A DNA stretch of 44,429 nucleotides from Bizionia sp. (GCA_020631395.1 JAHDHI010000037.1:1-44429); one strand, 5' to 3'. Positions 25,017-34,832 are shown, numbered from the stretch's first letter. The notes: a model not told the origin generated them from the letters alone. Numbers and translations are program-made.

Positions 25017-25089
25017 TTTGTTGTATGGTTTCATTTTTTTTTAGATTTTTGAGATTATTAATAATTTAACCATATAAAATCAAAAAACG

Positions 25090-25488
25090 ATGCACAATAA
25101 CGAGATGATGGAGAAAGAGGAGATTTATTCTAAAGTTTTAAGAGCTGGAAGACGTACGTATTTCTTTGATGTTAGATCCACTAAAGCTGGAGATTATTAT
25201 TTGACGATTACCGAAAGCAAGAAGTTTACCAACGATGATGGATCGTTTCATTATAAAAAACACAAAATATACCTATACAAGGAAGATTTCAATGAATTCA
25301 ATAGCATCCTACAAGAAATGACGGACTATGTCATCTCAGAAAAAGGAGACGAAGTAATAAGTGATCGCCATCAAAAGGATTTCAAAAAAGAATATGAAGC
25401 TCCTGCAGCTGTAGACACAGAAACGGAGAGAACAGATTCTGAAGCTGCCGAAAGCCGCTTCACAGATATAGATTTCGACGACATATAG
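25090..25488 (+). CDS. DUF3276 family protein (PUR-alpha-like nucleic-acid binding)
   Basis: A 132-residue Bacteroidota protein. Residues 8-105 form the DUF3276 domain, a PUR repeat related to eukaryotic PUR-alpha (YSKVLRAGRRTYFFDVRSTK, then DYYLTITESKKF and KHKIYLYKEDFNEFNSIL). Members of this family bind single-stranded nucleic acid. The C-terminal 30 residues are acidic and low-complexity, probably disordered. The start could be the ATG at 25105. It has its own terminator and lies 73 bp after the ABC exporter. Confidence 0.88.
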   Translation: MHNNEMMEKEEIYSKVLRAGRRTYFFDVRSTKAGDYYLTITESKKFTNDDGSFHYKKHKIYLYKEDFNEFNSILQEMTDYVISEKGDEVISDRHQKDFKKEYEAPAAVDTETERTDSEAAESRFTDIDFDDI

Positions 25489-25510
25489 TTTTCATTTAAA
25501 CTAAAAACAT

Positions 25511-25543
25511 AAGCCGTTACCTTGAACAAGTAACGGCTTTTTT
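25511..25543 (+). terminator. Terminator after the DUF3276 gene
   Basis: Perfect 10-bp stem (25511-25520 with 25530-25539), 9-nt loop and a T run reaching 25543, 22 bp after the stop. Confidence 0.85.
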
Positions 25544-25627
25544 GCGTCCAGTCCCCAACAGTATCAATGAAAATTACTTTGATTTAACGCTGGTTATGAG
25601 TAAATTAGACTCTAAACCACCTTAATT

Positions 25628-27844
25628 ATGCGCTATTATCCAATTCTATTACTAACATTTTTATGTTTGGGGCGGTCTAACATTTACTCCCAAAATCAAA
25701 ACATAAATTCCACTGAAAGTTTAAAAAAACGACACACTGAAATTAAAGAGCTCTACTATGCCTACAAGTATCCCGAAGCCATAAGAAACTGTTTCGAACT
25801 AATTGAAGAGTCCCAAAGAAGCAATAACGACGACTATGAATTTCTGGGATTGATTGGCTTGGGACACGTTCATTATCTAATGAAGGATACCAGCAAAGCC
25901 AGGGCATATAATTTAAAAGCCTTGGAAAAAGCCATAGAGACCAAATCCGATAGTTTGATCGCTTGGGCCTATAATGATTTGGCCAACGTACAGGTCGTTA
26001 CAAAGCACAACTATGAAAAAATGATTGGCTATTACAAAAAAGCCATAGACATCTACAACAAGAATCCAACCTTTTCACTACCCATAGCCGAGAACATGAA
26101 CATAGCCGATGCCTATTTAACTGTTGAGCAGCCAGAAAAAGCTCACCCACATTTGATAGCTGCTCAAAAACTTGCCAAAACAAAACGACAGCATGAATTG
26201 TTGCTTTTGAATCTGAATATTCTTTTGGGGCGCTATTATTGTGACACTGGAGATTATGACAATGCCTTAAAGGTATTGGAAGAGTACATTTCCTTGGCAG
26301 AAGACAAATATTTCATACAAGCATCGAAATCATACCTTTGCCTATCTATAGCCTATGAAAAAAAACAGGACTGGGCCAAAGCCAACTATTTCTTAAAGAA
26401 GAAAAATGAGATCGACAGCAAGCTACATGACATAAAACAGATGGCTATACTGGCAGGAACCAATGCAAAATTTGAACTGGAAATGTATCAAAATGAGCTA
26501 AAAACAACCAAGAACCAACGAGACGATTCTGAAAAATTTGCCAAGAAATCAAAATATCTCAATATAATTTCGGCAATTTTATCTGTAATTCTCTTGATAG
26601 GTCTAATTGCCATATTCGTATTGGCTAAGAATCGCAAAAAATACATTAAGCAATTATCCATAAAAAATTCAGAGCTCATAGAAGCAAAAAACAAGGCAGA
26701 ACATCTCTCCAAGCTAAAAACACAGTTTTTTTCCACCATCAGCCACGAAATAAGAACGCCTCTGTATGGTGTTATCGGCCTCTCTTCCATCCTTTTGGAT
26801 GACAAGGAGCTTAGCGATTCCCATAAGACGGATTTGACTTCTTTGAAATTTTCGGCAGATTATCTATTGGCTTTGATAAATGATGTCTTGATGCTAAGCA
26901 AAATGGAAAACAACGGGATAAAGCTCGAAAAGACCACTTACAATTTCAAAATACTGATAAACAACATCATACAATCCTTTTGTTTCTCCTTGGAACAAAA
27001 CAACAACAAGATCATAACAAACATAGATTCCAAAATACCAAACCTATTAATTGGAGATTCCATTCGCTTATCCCAAATTCTAATGAATCTCATAGGCAAC
27101 GCCGTAAAATTCAATGAAAATGGAAGCATTTGGGTAACGGTGGAATTAATCAAGATTACCGAACAAGGTAAATATCTATCCCAGTTTACCATAAAAGATG
27201 ATGGCATAGGTATTCCACTAGAAAAGCAACAGTCCATATTTGATGAATTTTCACAACTTCAAAATCGTCATTACAACTACCAAGGAACAGGCTTGGGGCT
27301 TCCCATAGTCGTAAAACTTTTGGCATTGCATAACAGCAAGATCAATTTGAAAAGCACTCCAAATGAAGGAGCTACCTTTAGTTTTACATTGGAATTGGAA
27401 GCAAACTCAGCGATTAAAAACAATACAAAGGAAAATATTGAAAGCGTTTCGACGGAGAGCAAAGAGATTCTTTTTGAAAATTGCCACATCCTCATCATTG
27501 ATGACAACAAGATCAATCAGAAAATAACGAAAAAAATACTAGAGGGAAAACACTTCAAATGTTCTATTGCAAGCAATGGAGAAGAAGCCATTGCCTTGGC
27601 AAAAGAAAACAAGTACCAACTCATATTAATGGACATCAACATGCCTAAATTGGATGGTTATGAAGCTACGAAAGCAATTCGCCTATTCGACAAAAAAACC
27701 CCTATAATAGCTTTGACTGCAATTGAGGCAAGCGAGGTGAGAGAAAAAATAATTACAGTTGGAATGAACGACCTCATCTTAAAGCCTTACGACAATTCCT
27801 TGTTCTTTACGACCATCTTAAAAAATCTAAACAACAACTATTGA
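25628..27844 (+). CDS. Hybrid sensor histidine kinase/response regulator with TPR sensor
   Basis: A 738-residue protein. After a signal peptide (to about residue 22), residues 30-285 are TPR repeats facing the periplasm. A transmembrane helix at 311-335 follows, then a coiled linker, HisKA with phospho-acceptor His373 (TISHEIRTPLYG), HATPase_c (N box LIGNAVKFNENG, DDGIGIP, GTGLGLPI) and a receiver domain (IIDDNKIN, acceptor Asp669 in LMDINMPKLDG, ALTA, KPYD). No DNA-binding domain is attached and no separate regulator is adjacent, so the output probably passes by phosphorelay to a protein elsewhere or by protein contact. The signal is unknown. Confidence 0.92.
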   Translation: MRYYPILLLTFLCLGRSNIYSQNQNINSTESLKKRHTEIKELYYAYKYPEAIRNCFELIEESQRSNNDDYEFLGLIGLGHVHYLMKDTSKARAYNLKALEKAIETKSDSLIAWAYNDLANVQVVTKHNYEKMIGYYKKAIDIYNKNPTFSLPIAENMNIADAYLTVEQPEKAHPHLIAAQKLAKTKRQHELLLLNLNILLGRYYCDTGDYDNALKVLEEYISLAEDKYFIQASKSYLCLSIAYEKKQDWAKANYFLKKKNEIDSKLHDIKQMAILAGTNAKFELEMYQNELKTTKNQRDDSEKFAKKSKYLNIISAILSVILLIGLIAIFVLAKNRKKYIKQLSIKNSELIEAKNKAEHLSKLKTQFFSTISHEIRTPLYGVIGLSSILLDDKELSDSHKTDLTSLKFSADYLLALINDVLMLSKMENNGIKLEKTTYNFKILINNIIQSFCFSLEQNNNKIITNIDSKIPNLLIGDSIRLSQILMNLIGNAVKFNENGSIWVTVELIKITEQGKYLSQFTIKDDGIGIPLEKQQSIFDEFSQLQNRHYNYQGTGLGLPIVVKLLALHNSKINLKSTPNEGATFSFTLELEANSAIKNNTKENIESVSTESKEILFENCHILIIDDNKINQKITKKILEGKHFKCSIASNGEEAIALAKENKYQLILMDINMPKLDGYEATKAIRLFDKKTPIIALTAIEASEVREKIITVGMNDLILKPYDNSLFFTTILKNLNNNY

Positions 27845-27861
27845 CATGTTTTACCAATTAT

Positions 27862-28197
27862 TTAATTAACAGCAGTACCATTTTCAATGGGAGTCTCGGG
27901 GTTCAACAAAATAACGTCCTTTCCACTTACAGCTCCAAGTACCAAACATTCGCTCATGAATTTGGCTATTTGCTTTTTGGGAAAGTTCACCACAGCTACA
28001 ACCTGTCTGTTCAACAGTTCGTCCTTTGTATACAATGTGGTAATTTGTGCAGACGTTTTCTTAATTCCCAAACGACCAAAATCTATGCTTAATTGATACG
28101 CTGGGTTTCGTGCTTCGGGGAAATCATTGACTTCCAATATTGTACCGACACGCAAATCTACTTTTGCAAAGTCATCGAATTGTATAATGTTGCTCAT
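27862..28197 (-). CDS. tRNA-binding-domain protein, CsaA-type
   Basis: A 111-residue stand-alone OB-fold EMAP-type tRNA-binding protein (VDLRVGTILEVNDFPEARN, then KKTSAQITTLYTKDELLNRQVVAVVNFPKKQI, SECLVLG). Homologues such as B. subtilis CsaA have been ascribed a secretion-chaperone role, and others bind tRNA. It converges with the histidine kinase, with 17 bp between the stops. No neighbouring gene clarifies its job. Confidence 0.9.
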   Translation of the reverse strand: MSNIIQFDDFAKVDLRVGTILEVNDFPEARNPAYQLSIDFGRLGIKKTSAQITTLYTKDELLNRQVVAVVNFPKKQIAKFMSECLVLGAVSGKDVILLNPETPIENGTAVN

Positions 28198-28438
28198 AAT
28201 TTAAATGTACAAAACTTCTTTTTACCCTTGAATGTTTTTTTGGATAAAGTTGAATCCTATCTCATAAGCAAACCTTCCCTTTAAAAGGAACAAAGATTGA
28301 TGTAAGAGTTTTATGATCAATACATTTCAGGGTGTATGGAATTGCCTATTCCTTTTTTTATGCAAAAAACTAACGCTTTTATTATCTTAGTGTCATTAAT
28401 CACCCCACAAGGAACAATACTTAAACGACATCGCCATT

Positions 28439-29044
28439 ATGACACAAACCACTGAATCCAACATCCAGTATCAAGATCGCGTCAAACTACCTTTTTCATT
28501 TGATGCAGCCAAGATGGTAGAGGAATACGAAACCTTGAAACTAGGTCATTTCGTATACTACAACGTACTACAACTAAGAGCTCCTGCCCATTTGGTGGAT
28601 ACTTCGTTACCATTCCCTCCTCCAGCAGAAGATTATGCAGACGGTTCTTGGACAAATTGGATGGATACGCCAGAACTATCAAAATCACCTTATTTGGCTA
28701 GCGTCATAGACACCTTTAAAAAAAACACCAAAGTCACTTTGGTAAGGTTGCTACGTTTGGCACCCAATGCAGTGGTAGACGAACACACCGACCCCACTTT
28801 GGGTCTTGAAGTGGAAAAGTCCGTAATCAGACTTACCATTCCCATCCTAAATAAGGAGAACATCGAGTTTTTTTTAAATGGTACACCCGTTCCAATGCTC
28901 CCAGGTGAATGCTGGTACTTGAGACTAACAGACCCACACAAGGTAAACAACCTCGGTAACACTGAACGAGTAAACCTAACCATAGACATGATTCCCAATG
29001 ACTGGGTACGTAAGATGATTGAAAACAGTCAACAAGGCAATTGA
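28439..29044 (+). CDS. Aspartyl/asparaginyl beta-hydroxylase-family dioxygenase
   Basis: A 201-residue cupin-type Fe(II)/2-oxoglutarate dioxygenase. The iron triad is His116 and Asp118 (VDEHTDPTLG) and His167 (LTDPHKVNNLG), with Arg177 available to bind 2-oxoglutarate. The N-terminus (IQYQDRVKLPFSFDAAKM) is typical of the family's bacterial members. The substrate is unknown; related enzymes hydroxylate Asp/Asn or proline. TATCTTAG at 28383-28390 resembles a -7 box, without a -33 partner. Confidence 0.83.
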   Translation: MTQTTESNIQYQDRVKLPFSFDAAKMVEEYETLKLGHFVYYNVLQLRAPAHLVDTSLPFPPPAEDYADGSWTNWMDTPELSKSPYLASVIDTFKKNTKVTLVRLLRLAPNAVVDEHTDPTLGLEVEKSVIRLTIPILNKENIEFFLNGTPVPMLPGECWYLRLTDPHKVNNLGNTERVNLTIDMIPNDWVRKMIENSQQGN

Positions 29045-29220
29045 ATACTTGGAGGAAATGGATAAGTTCCATAGCTTCCCCAGGTCTTGTAATAATTTCG
29101 AATCAAAAAAATTCTGGCAATTACACAAAATGAATTTAATTATAAAAAAAAACGAGAACTTGTCCCCTTTCACAATTCGACAAACGTCTTAAAGGTATAA
29201 ACAACTTAAAATATAATATT

Positions 29221-29568
29221 ATGAAAGAATTTATGATGATTTTCATCGGTGCAGATTATGCAGATTTGGGGCTTTCTCCAGAAGAACTACAAAACAGAAT
29301 GGGCAAATGGTTTGCTTGGGGTGAAAAAATGGAAAAAGCAGGTGTGCTTCGTGGTGGCAATGCATTAACGCCAAACATCCGTCGAGTGGTTGGTGAAAAT
29401 CGCACCGTTACGGATTTAACCTCTGCAGAAGTAAAGGAAATCGTTGGTGGCTACTATTTGGTAGAAGCCAAGGATTTTGACGCTGTACAAGACATAGCCC
29501 AAGATTTTCCCGATTACGACCTTGGTGGTACAGTGGAAATTCGTGAAGTAATGGTATTTGACCGCTAA
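29221..29568 (+). CDS. YCII-related (DGPF-type) protein
   Basis: A 115-residue ferredoxin-like YCII domain (MKEFMMIFIGADYADLGL start, then GNALTPNIRRVVG, a GGYYLVEAKDFDAVQDIAQDFP-like helix and TVEIREVMVF). The family is structurally related to muconolactone isomerase. Its TAA shares the final base with the ATG of the sigma factor gene at 29568, so the pair is translationally coupled. Genes of this family characteristically accompany ECF42 sigma factors. Biochemical function is unproven. Confidence 0.9.
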   Translation: MKEFMMIFIGADYADLGLSPEELQNRMGKWFAWGEKMEKAGVLRGGNALTPNIRRVVGENRTVTDLTSAEVKEIVGGYYLVEAKDFDAVQDIAQDFPDYDLGGTVEIREVMVFDR

Positions 29569-30809
29569 TGGAAACCAAACTCATAGACCATCTCTTTCGC
29601 CATCATAGCGGAAAGATGGTCTCTGTTTTAACTCGCATCTTCGGATTGGCACATCTGGAGATCATAGAAGATGCAGTACAAGACACCTTCATAAAAGCGA
29701 GCATAACATGGCGGAAGCAACTTCCAGATACTCCAGAAGCTTGGCTGACCCAAGCTGCGAAAAACAGGGTACTGGATCTTTTCAGGAAGTTGAAAACTGA
29801 AAAAAAACACCTTCCAAACCTTAACCAAGGTAAAAATGCCATAGCCATCAACGAACTCTTTTTGGATTCTGAAATAGAAGATGCACAACTACGCATGATA
29901 TTTACTGCCTGTCATCCCAAATTGGATCCGAGGGATCGCATCTCATTTGCACTGAAAACCGTATCCGGTTTTAGTAGCAAGGAAATAGCCTCTGCTTTGT
30001 TAACCAAAGAAGACACCATAAAAAAGCGACTCAGCAGGGCACGCAAAGTCATACAACAATCTCAACTAAAATTCAGCATCCCTACTGGCAAAGCACTTCC
30101 ACATCGATTGGAAAGTGCCATGGAAGTGTTGTATCTCATTTTCAACGAAGGCTTTCATTCCAATAAAAAAGAAAGGCTGATACGTAAAGAATTATGTGGG
30201 GAAGCCATGCGACTATGCCAAATCCTACTTAAAAACGAATATACCCGTACACCAGAAAGCTATGCCTTATTTGCCTTGATGTGCTTTCATTCTGCGCGTT
30301 TGGACTCCAAGACAAACACTGAAAACGAAATCTTGGATTTGAAACATCAAGATAGAAAACTATGGCATTTCCCTTTGGTTGAATTGGGCAATACGATGAT
30401 GAACAAAGCCGTCGAAACAAATGTATTTTCTTGTTACCATTACGAAGCTGCCATTGCAGCTGAACATTTTAGAGCCTCCAACTTTGACCATACAAATTGG
30501 GACAAGATACTATATTGGTATCAATGTCTCAACGCCTTGCAGCCAATGCCAACTCATTTGCTTACAATGGCAGTGGTTTGCATGCAGAATGGAGATCATG
30601 AAAAGGCAAAGACATATTTAGATCAACTCGAACCAAAGGATTTCGTACAACGTGTTTATCTATATTATGGCGCATTGGCAGATTACCATAACGCAACAAA
30701 GAACTTTCATGAAGCCATAGACAACATAGATCTTGCTTTAAATACCGTTACCAATGCTCTTGAAAAGGAATATCTGGAAAAAAAGAAATTAGCTCTATTG
30801 TTGAAATAA
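29568..30809 (+). CDS. ECF42-type RNA polymerase sigma factor
   Basis: A 413-residue alternative sigma factor. Region 2 spans residues 10-75 (FRHHSGKMVSVLTRIFGLAHLEIIEDAVQDTFIKA), region 4 spans 105-160 (LDPRDRISFALKTVSGFSSKEIASALLTKEDTIKKRLSRARK). A long C-terminal TPR-like extension of the DUF6596 type (residues 170-413) is characteristic of ECF42. The extension probably replaces an anti-sigma factor in control. It overlaps the YCII gene by one base. Its promoter target is likely the upstream region of its own operon, but no repeat pair was identified. Confidence 0.9.
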   Translation: METKLIDHLFRHHSGKMVSVLTRIFGLAHLEIIEDAVQDTFIKASITWRKQLPDTPEAWLTQAAKNRVLDLFRKLKTEKKHLPNLNQGKNAIAINELFLDSEIEDAQLRMIFTACHPKLDPRDRISFALKTVSGFSSKEIASALLTKEDTIKKRLSRARKVIQQSQLKFSIPTGKALPHRLESAMEVLYLIFNEGFHSNKKERLIRKELCGEAMRLCQILLKNEYTRTPESYALFALMCFHSARLDSKTNTENEILDLKHQDRKLWHFPLVELGNTMMNKAVETNVFSCYHYEAAIAAEHFRASNFDHTNWDKILYWYQCLNALQPMPTHLLTMAVVCMQNGDHEKAKTYLDQLEPKDFVQRVYLYYGALADYHNATKNFHEAIDNIDLALNTVTNALEKEYLEKKKLALLLK

Positions 30810-30913
30810 AGATTTCCTCTCATCCACAAAATCAATTTCATCAAAAAACACAGACTATATCTCATACTTGATTGACATCTCTCATCTCGATGGAAAGCAA
30901 TTGAATTTATTTG

Positions 30914-30921
30914 TAACTTCG
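30914..30921 (+). promoter_or_regulatory. Candidate -7 box of the GH25 gene
   Basis: TAACTTCG at 30914-30921 fits TAnnTT(T/C)G and resembles the boxes at 7713, 8330, 12623, 13702 and 16500. At the same 20-nt spacing upstream stands TGG (30891-30893) rather than TTG, so this is a weaker member. The gene begins 44 nt downstream. Confidence 0.4.
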
Positions 30922-30964
30922 TATGACATAATCGCTCCAAATCAACTATTAAAAAAACCAACAA

Positions 30965-31756
30965 ATGAAACAATTCTATCTAATAGTGGCCTTAATGGGA
31001 CTATTGAATTCCAGTTGCCAATCCAACACTTCTAAGAAAGCAACCACAAAAGCTCCCGAGGAGAATAAAAACACCGAGGTTTCAAAAGACAAAGACGATT
31101 CAACCGCCAACAAGGAAAGTGATGCCGTCAAATATATTTATGGTATCGACATATCCAAATATCAAGGAGATGAAGTCGATTTAATGTCCAAAAACAAGGA
31201 TAGCCTTAAATTTATAATATGCAAAGCCACGGAAGGCATCACCTACACAGATCCAGATTTTGACAACAATTGGAAGGTGATCTCTGAAAATGGATATGTA
31301 AAAGGCGCCTATCATTTCTACAGATGCAATGACGATGCACAGTCCCAAGCCGACAACTTTCTAAATGCCATTGCCAGCATTAAAAGTACAGACATCCCAC
31401 CAATAGTAGATTTTGAAGAAGGAAGCATTGACGCCTCCCAGTCCACAGCAGACATTCAAACCAATCTCTTGACCTTTCTTAGCATAATCGAGAAGCAAAC
31501 CAATAGAAAACCAATGATCTATACGGACATAAATACTGGCAATGCCTATTTGGATAGTTCTGAGTTCTCAAACTATCCATTGTGGGTGGCTAACTACACA
31601 GATGCAGTGCAACCAGATTTACCAAAAGCATGGAAAGACAAAGGGTGGGATTTTTGGCAACAATCCGACGATTACACCATTGATGTCACAACCAATGACT
31701 TTGACATTTTCAATGGCAATCTCAACGATTTAAGAGTTTTCATAAAAACACATTAA
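30965..31756 (+). CDS. Glycoside hydrolase family 25 lysozyme, lipoprotein
   Basis: A 263-residue muramidase that cleaves peptidoglycan. A lipoprotein signal ends in LLNSSC (Cys18), followed by a Lys/Glu-rich linker to residue 55. The GH25 barrel begins IYGIDISKYQGDEVD (Asp62), contains FIICKATEGITYTDPDF and GAYHFYR, and has the catalytic pair in PPIVDFEEG (Asp149 and Glu151). WDFWQQSDDY marks the C-terminal strand. Anchored in the envelope, it may remodel the cell's own wall or attack neighbours. No immunity gene is adjacent. Confidence 0.93.
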   Translation: MKQFYLIVALMGLLNSSCQSNTSKKATTKAPEENKNTEVSKDKDDSTANKESDAVKYIYGIDISKYQGDEVDLMSKNKDSLKFIICKATEGITYTDPDFDNNWKVISENGYVKGAYHFYRCNDDAQSQADNFLNAIASIKSTDIPPIVDFEEGSIDASQSTADIQTNLLTFLSIIEKQTNRKPMIYTDINTGNAYLDSSEFSNYPLWVANYTDAVQPDLPKAWKDKGWDFWQQSDDYTIDVTTNDFDIFNGNLNDLRVFIKTH

Positions 31757-32137
31757 ACTATCTATCCCTTAATAAATTAAGGTGAAAGGCAAAAAAGCAA
31801 ACTGCCTTCGTTAAATATGGAACTTTGGATTTCAGAGTGTCCCCATTAGGACGTAACACTCTTTTCTATAATTGCATTACTTGTCAAAGATAGCCGTAGG
31901 GCATGTTAAATATGGTTTTTCACCTAAAAAACACCAAACGGTAGAGTCCAACTAGTTGCCCCTTTATTAATCGAACTCAAGTTTTAAGATCAATAGCGAA
32001 CTCGAATTTAGTATTTTTTCATCTTTTAGATTTAGGGTATTACAAAACATAACTGTTATATCTTTACGATAAATCTCCTTTAAACATAAAGTATTGATAC
32101 CTTTATAAGTACTTTCAATTAATTAAAAATAATTCTG
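31757..32137. other. Intergenic region before the M28 peptidase gene
   Basis: A 381-bp gene-free stretch. It holds a likely terminator at 31835-31865 and TATCTTTA at 32059-32066, close to the -7 consensus and 72 nt ahead of the peptidase ATG. The rest is AT-rich with no recognisable RNA gene or coding remnant. Confidence 0.45.
31835..31865 (+). terminator. Probable terminator of the GH25 gene
   Basis: Hairpin with outer stem GAGT/ACTC and inner stem GTCC/GGAC (31835-31842 with 31849-31861, bulge on the 3' side), followed by four T. Weaker than the other terminators in the window, and 79 bp past the stop. Confidence 0.4.
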
Positions 32138-33643
32138 ATGAAAAAAAATACTCTCATTGCCATGTTGTTAATTGCAACACTATTCAACATAAATGCACAG
32201 GACAATTTAACCGTATCTCAGCGACTAAATTTAACTATTTACGGAAACATGTCTCTTGAAGATGCTGAGACCATTAAAGAATCTCATCCTAATGAAATAG
32301 AAATACTAGCAACAAGCAACGATGAAGCTGCCGTACATATAAGTGAAGAGGCAACCCACATATTACATGAATTAAGAGGCACTCATGGCCCTGGTTACTT
32401 GAAAGCGTCTAATGCTGTTGAGGCAATAAAACAGATTAGACATACTAGAACAGAGAGAAAGCAACAAATGAATTTCACGATAACTGAAGGGGAATCCGTT
32501 AGTAATGCCTTAGCAGTATTGAGTCAATCCAATATAGAAAATCAAATAATAGAATTACAAAATTACGGCACTAGGTATCATACCATGCCAGCGGCACAAA
32601 TGGCAGCTGTAGACTTAAAAGCAAAATGGGAAGCCATGGCTACGACTTACAATAGAGATGACATTAGCGTTAGATTAGTAGATCATAGCAATGCAACAGA
32701 CAGTACTCCAATGAATTCCGTAATAATGACAATTACGGGTGCAGAGTTACCGGATGAATTTGTAATTATTGGTGGACATTTAGATTCTACTTCAGGTCAA
32801 CTTAGCAATGCCCCTGGAGGAGATGACGATGCTTCAGGCATATCCGTTATAACAGAAGCAACAAGAGCTCTTCTTGAAATTGGTTTCGTACCAAAAAGAA
32901 CCATTGAAGTCATGGCTTATGCGGCTGAGGAAGTAGGACTATGGGGATCTAAAGACATCGCCAATCAATATGGAAGCAATAACGTTAATGTAGTAGCGGT
33001 TGGACAATTTGACATGTCCAACTTTAAAAGCTCTCCAAAAGACGTCTATTTCATTAACGATTCCAACGCCATAGATCCTACATTAACCGATTTTTTCAAG
33101 AGTTTATTGGATACTTATCATGGACCTAGTAGCAATGATGCAATAACATACGGCACTACAGCATGTGGTTATGGGTGCTCCGATCATAGGTTTTGGTTTG
33201 AAAATGGTTACAAGACAGCTTTCCCCTTTGAATCTAGTTTTCAAGATTTCCAAAACAACAATTGGATATATCATAGTACCAGTGATCGTATGGAAAATGT
33301 TCCTGGTGCAGATGCTAGCCATTCTTTTAAATTTGCAAAACTTGCTGTGGAATATTTAATTGAGGTTTCTAAAAAATCATCATCTTTATCCACACCAGAC
33401 TTTTCCAAAGAAGGATATGAACTATATGTTATTGACAATAGTTTAAAATACGAGTCTCAATCTTTCAGTTCCCCAATTAAATCTCTTAAGATATTTGACA
33501 TTACAGGAAAAAGGATCTATAAAGAAAAAGAACTAGGGAATGCAGGACGTATTTCTTTAAGCAGGTTTTCCAAAGGAGTATACGTAGTAAGCATTGTTTT
33601 GGAAAACAAAAAACAACTCTCGAAAAAAGTGGTGCTAAAATAA
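32138..33643 (+). CDS. Secreted M28 family zinc aminopeptidase with T9SS sorting domain
   Basis: A 501-residue exported peptidase. The signal peptide ends near INAQ (residue 21). A pro-region follows to about residue 150. The M28 catalytic domain (155-410) has zinc ligands His214/Asp216 in GGHLDST, the bridging Asp in GGDDDASG, Glu in AEEVGLWGS, Asp in FDMSN, and a final His in the GCSDHRFWFENG to NWIYHSTSDR region. The C-terminal 75 residues are a type A T9SS domain (IKSLKIFDITGKRIYKEKE, ending QLSKKVVLK). It probably digests extracellular peptides. A terminator hairpin follows. Confidence 0.92.
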   Translation: MKKNTLIAMLLIATLFNINAQDNLTVSQRLNLTIYGNMSLEDAETIKESHPNEIEILATSNDEAAVHISEEATHILHELRGTHGPGYLKASNAVEAIKQIRHTRTERKQQMNFTITEGESVSNALAVLSQSNIENQIIELQNYGTRYHTMPAAQMAAVDLKAKWEAMATTYNRDDISVRLVDHSNATDSTPMNSVIMTITGAELPDEFVIIGGHLDSTSGQLSNAPGGDDDASGISVITEATRALLEIGFVPKRTIEVMAYAAEEVGLWGSKDIANQYGSNNVNVVAVGQFDMSNFKSSPKDVYFINDSNAIDPTLTDFFKSLLDTYHGPSSNDAITYGTTACGYGCSDHRFWFENGYKTAFPFESSFQDFQNNNWIYHSTSDRMENVPGADASHSFKFAKLAVEYLIEVSKKSSSLSTPDFSKEGYELYVIDNSLKYESQSFSSPIKSLKIFDITGKRIYKEKELGNAGRISLSRFSKGVYVVSIVLENKKQLSKKVVLK

Positions 33644-33667
33644 GACTAAAGTAAAATAAGCGTACAT

Positions 33668-33705
33668 AAAAAAGGTGGTCATAAATCAATTTGACCATCT
33701 TTTTT
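33668..33705. terminator. Terminator after the M28 peptidase gene
   Basis: 14-position stem with one G-T wobble (33668-33681 with 33692-33705), 10-nt loop, six T on the 3' side and six A on the 5' side, so it could act on either strand. It follows the stop by 24 bp. Confidence 0.8.
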
Positions 33706-33925
33706 CATACGATCAATTGTAACTACGCTTACATTTCTTTTTAATTACCATTCTATGACACCGAGTCAGAAAACACAAATAAATAACGAGGCATGCCTAA
33801 CTAGTTGGCACATAGAAAATCATACTTCCAACTTGACAAAAACAGCTTGTAATTAGACTCCTCATCTTGAATTATATACTATTAATTTTTTGTACTTTTA
33901 TATCTCATCAAAATTTATCACTACA

Positions 33926-34756
33926 ATGAAAAAAATTATTCTACCTGTTGATTTCTCAAAACATTCCGAATATGCTTTGGAAACTGCAGCTGCCTTAGCA
34001 AAAAAACATGATTCACAACTAATTGTCATGAACATGCTTGAGTTGTCGGAATCTGTATTTTCAGAATCCGGTCAGGTTAGACAAGATGAAATGTTGTTTA
34101 TGTTAGCTGCCGCAAACAAGGAGTTTGAGACATTTTTGGATAAAGATTATTTGGAAGGTGTAGATGTAGTTCCAATGATAAAGCATCATAAGGTACTCAA
34201 AGAAGTAGATGTGATAGCCAAAGAACATGGGGCAGATTTAATAGTAATGGGCTCTCGTGGACACAGTAATCACGATGGCATCTTTACAGGTTCCAATACC
34301 GAAAAAGTAGTCCGTTATAGCGATACTCCCGTACTTGTAGTCAAATCCAAACTGAATGATGTAGATTTCGACAACATCGTATTGGCTTCGGATTTCTCTG
34401 AAGAAAGCATTCCTGCGTTCAAAAAAGCGTCAAAACTTTTAAATGAGTTAGGTAGCAACGTTTCTTTGCTTCATGTGAATTTACCAAGCGTAAAGTTCAG
34501 AAGTTCTCAGGAAATAGAAGAAAGGGTTACCAATTTCCTAGAGAAGGCAAATGCAAAGGGATGGACGGAAAAAATCAATTACGTCTCTGATTATTCTGTC
34601 GAAGATGGCATCTTGAATCATTCCAAAAAAACAAAGGCCAAAGCTATTGCAATGACAACTCACGGTAGAAAAGGATTAAGTCATTTCTTCGGAGGAAGCA
34701 TTGCTGAAGATGTGGTTAATCACTCTGCATTACCGATATTGACTTTTAAAATGTAA
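33926..34756 (+). CDS. Tandem universal stress protein (two Usp domains)
   Basis: A 276-residue protein from ATG 33926 (MKKIILPVDFSKHSEYAL, the classical Usp start). An alternative TTG at 33890 adds 12 residues without homology. The first domain ends GSRGHSNHDGIFTGSNTEKVV, with the GxxGx9GS nucleotide-binding loop. The second starts NIVLASDFSEESIPAFKKAS and ends with THGRKGLSHFFGGSIAEDVV. It probably binds ATP and responds to stress or growth arrest. Confidence 0.92.
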   Translation: MKKIILPVDFSKHSEYALETAAALAKKHDSQLIVMNMLELSESVFSESGQVRQDEMLFMLAAANKEFETFLDKDYLEGVDVVPMIKHHKVLKEVDVIAKEHGADLIVMGSRGHSNHDGIFTGSNTEKVVRYSDTPVLVVKSKLNDVDFDNIVLASDFSEESIPAFKKASKLLNELGSNVSLLHVNLPSVKFRSSQEIEERVTNFLEKANAKGWTEKINYVSDYSVEDGILNHSKKTKAKAIAMTTHGRKGLSHFFGGSIAEDVVNHSALPILTFKM

Positions 34757-34778
34757 TATTTCAAGAACATCGATAAAA

Positions 34779-34810
34779 AAAAGACCTGAATAATATATTT
34801 TAGGTCTTTT
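34779..34810. terminator. Bidirectional terminator
   Basis: Perfect 9-bp stem (34779-34787 with 34802-34810) with A and T runs on the flanks, between the convergent Usp gene and YfiT-like gene; it serves both. Confidence 0.8.
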
Positions 34811-34832
34811 CCATTTGGTTGCCATCCATTTG

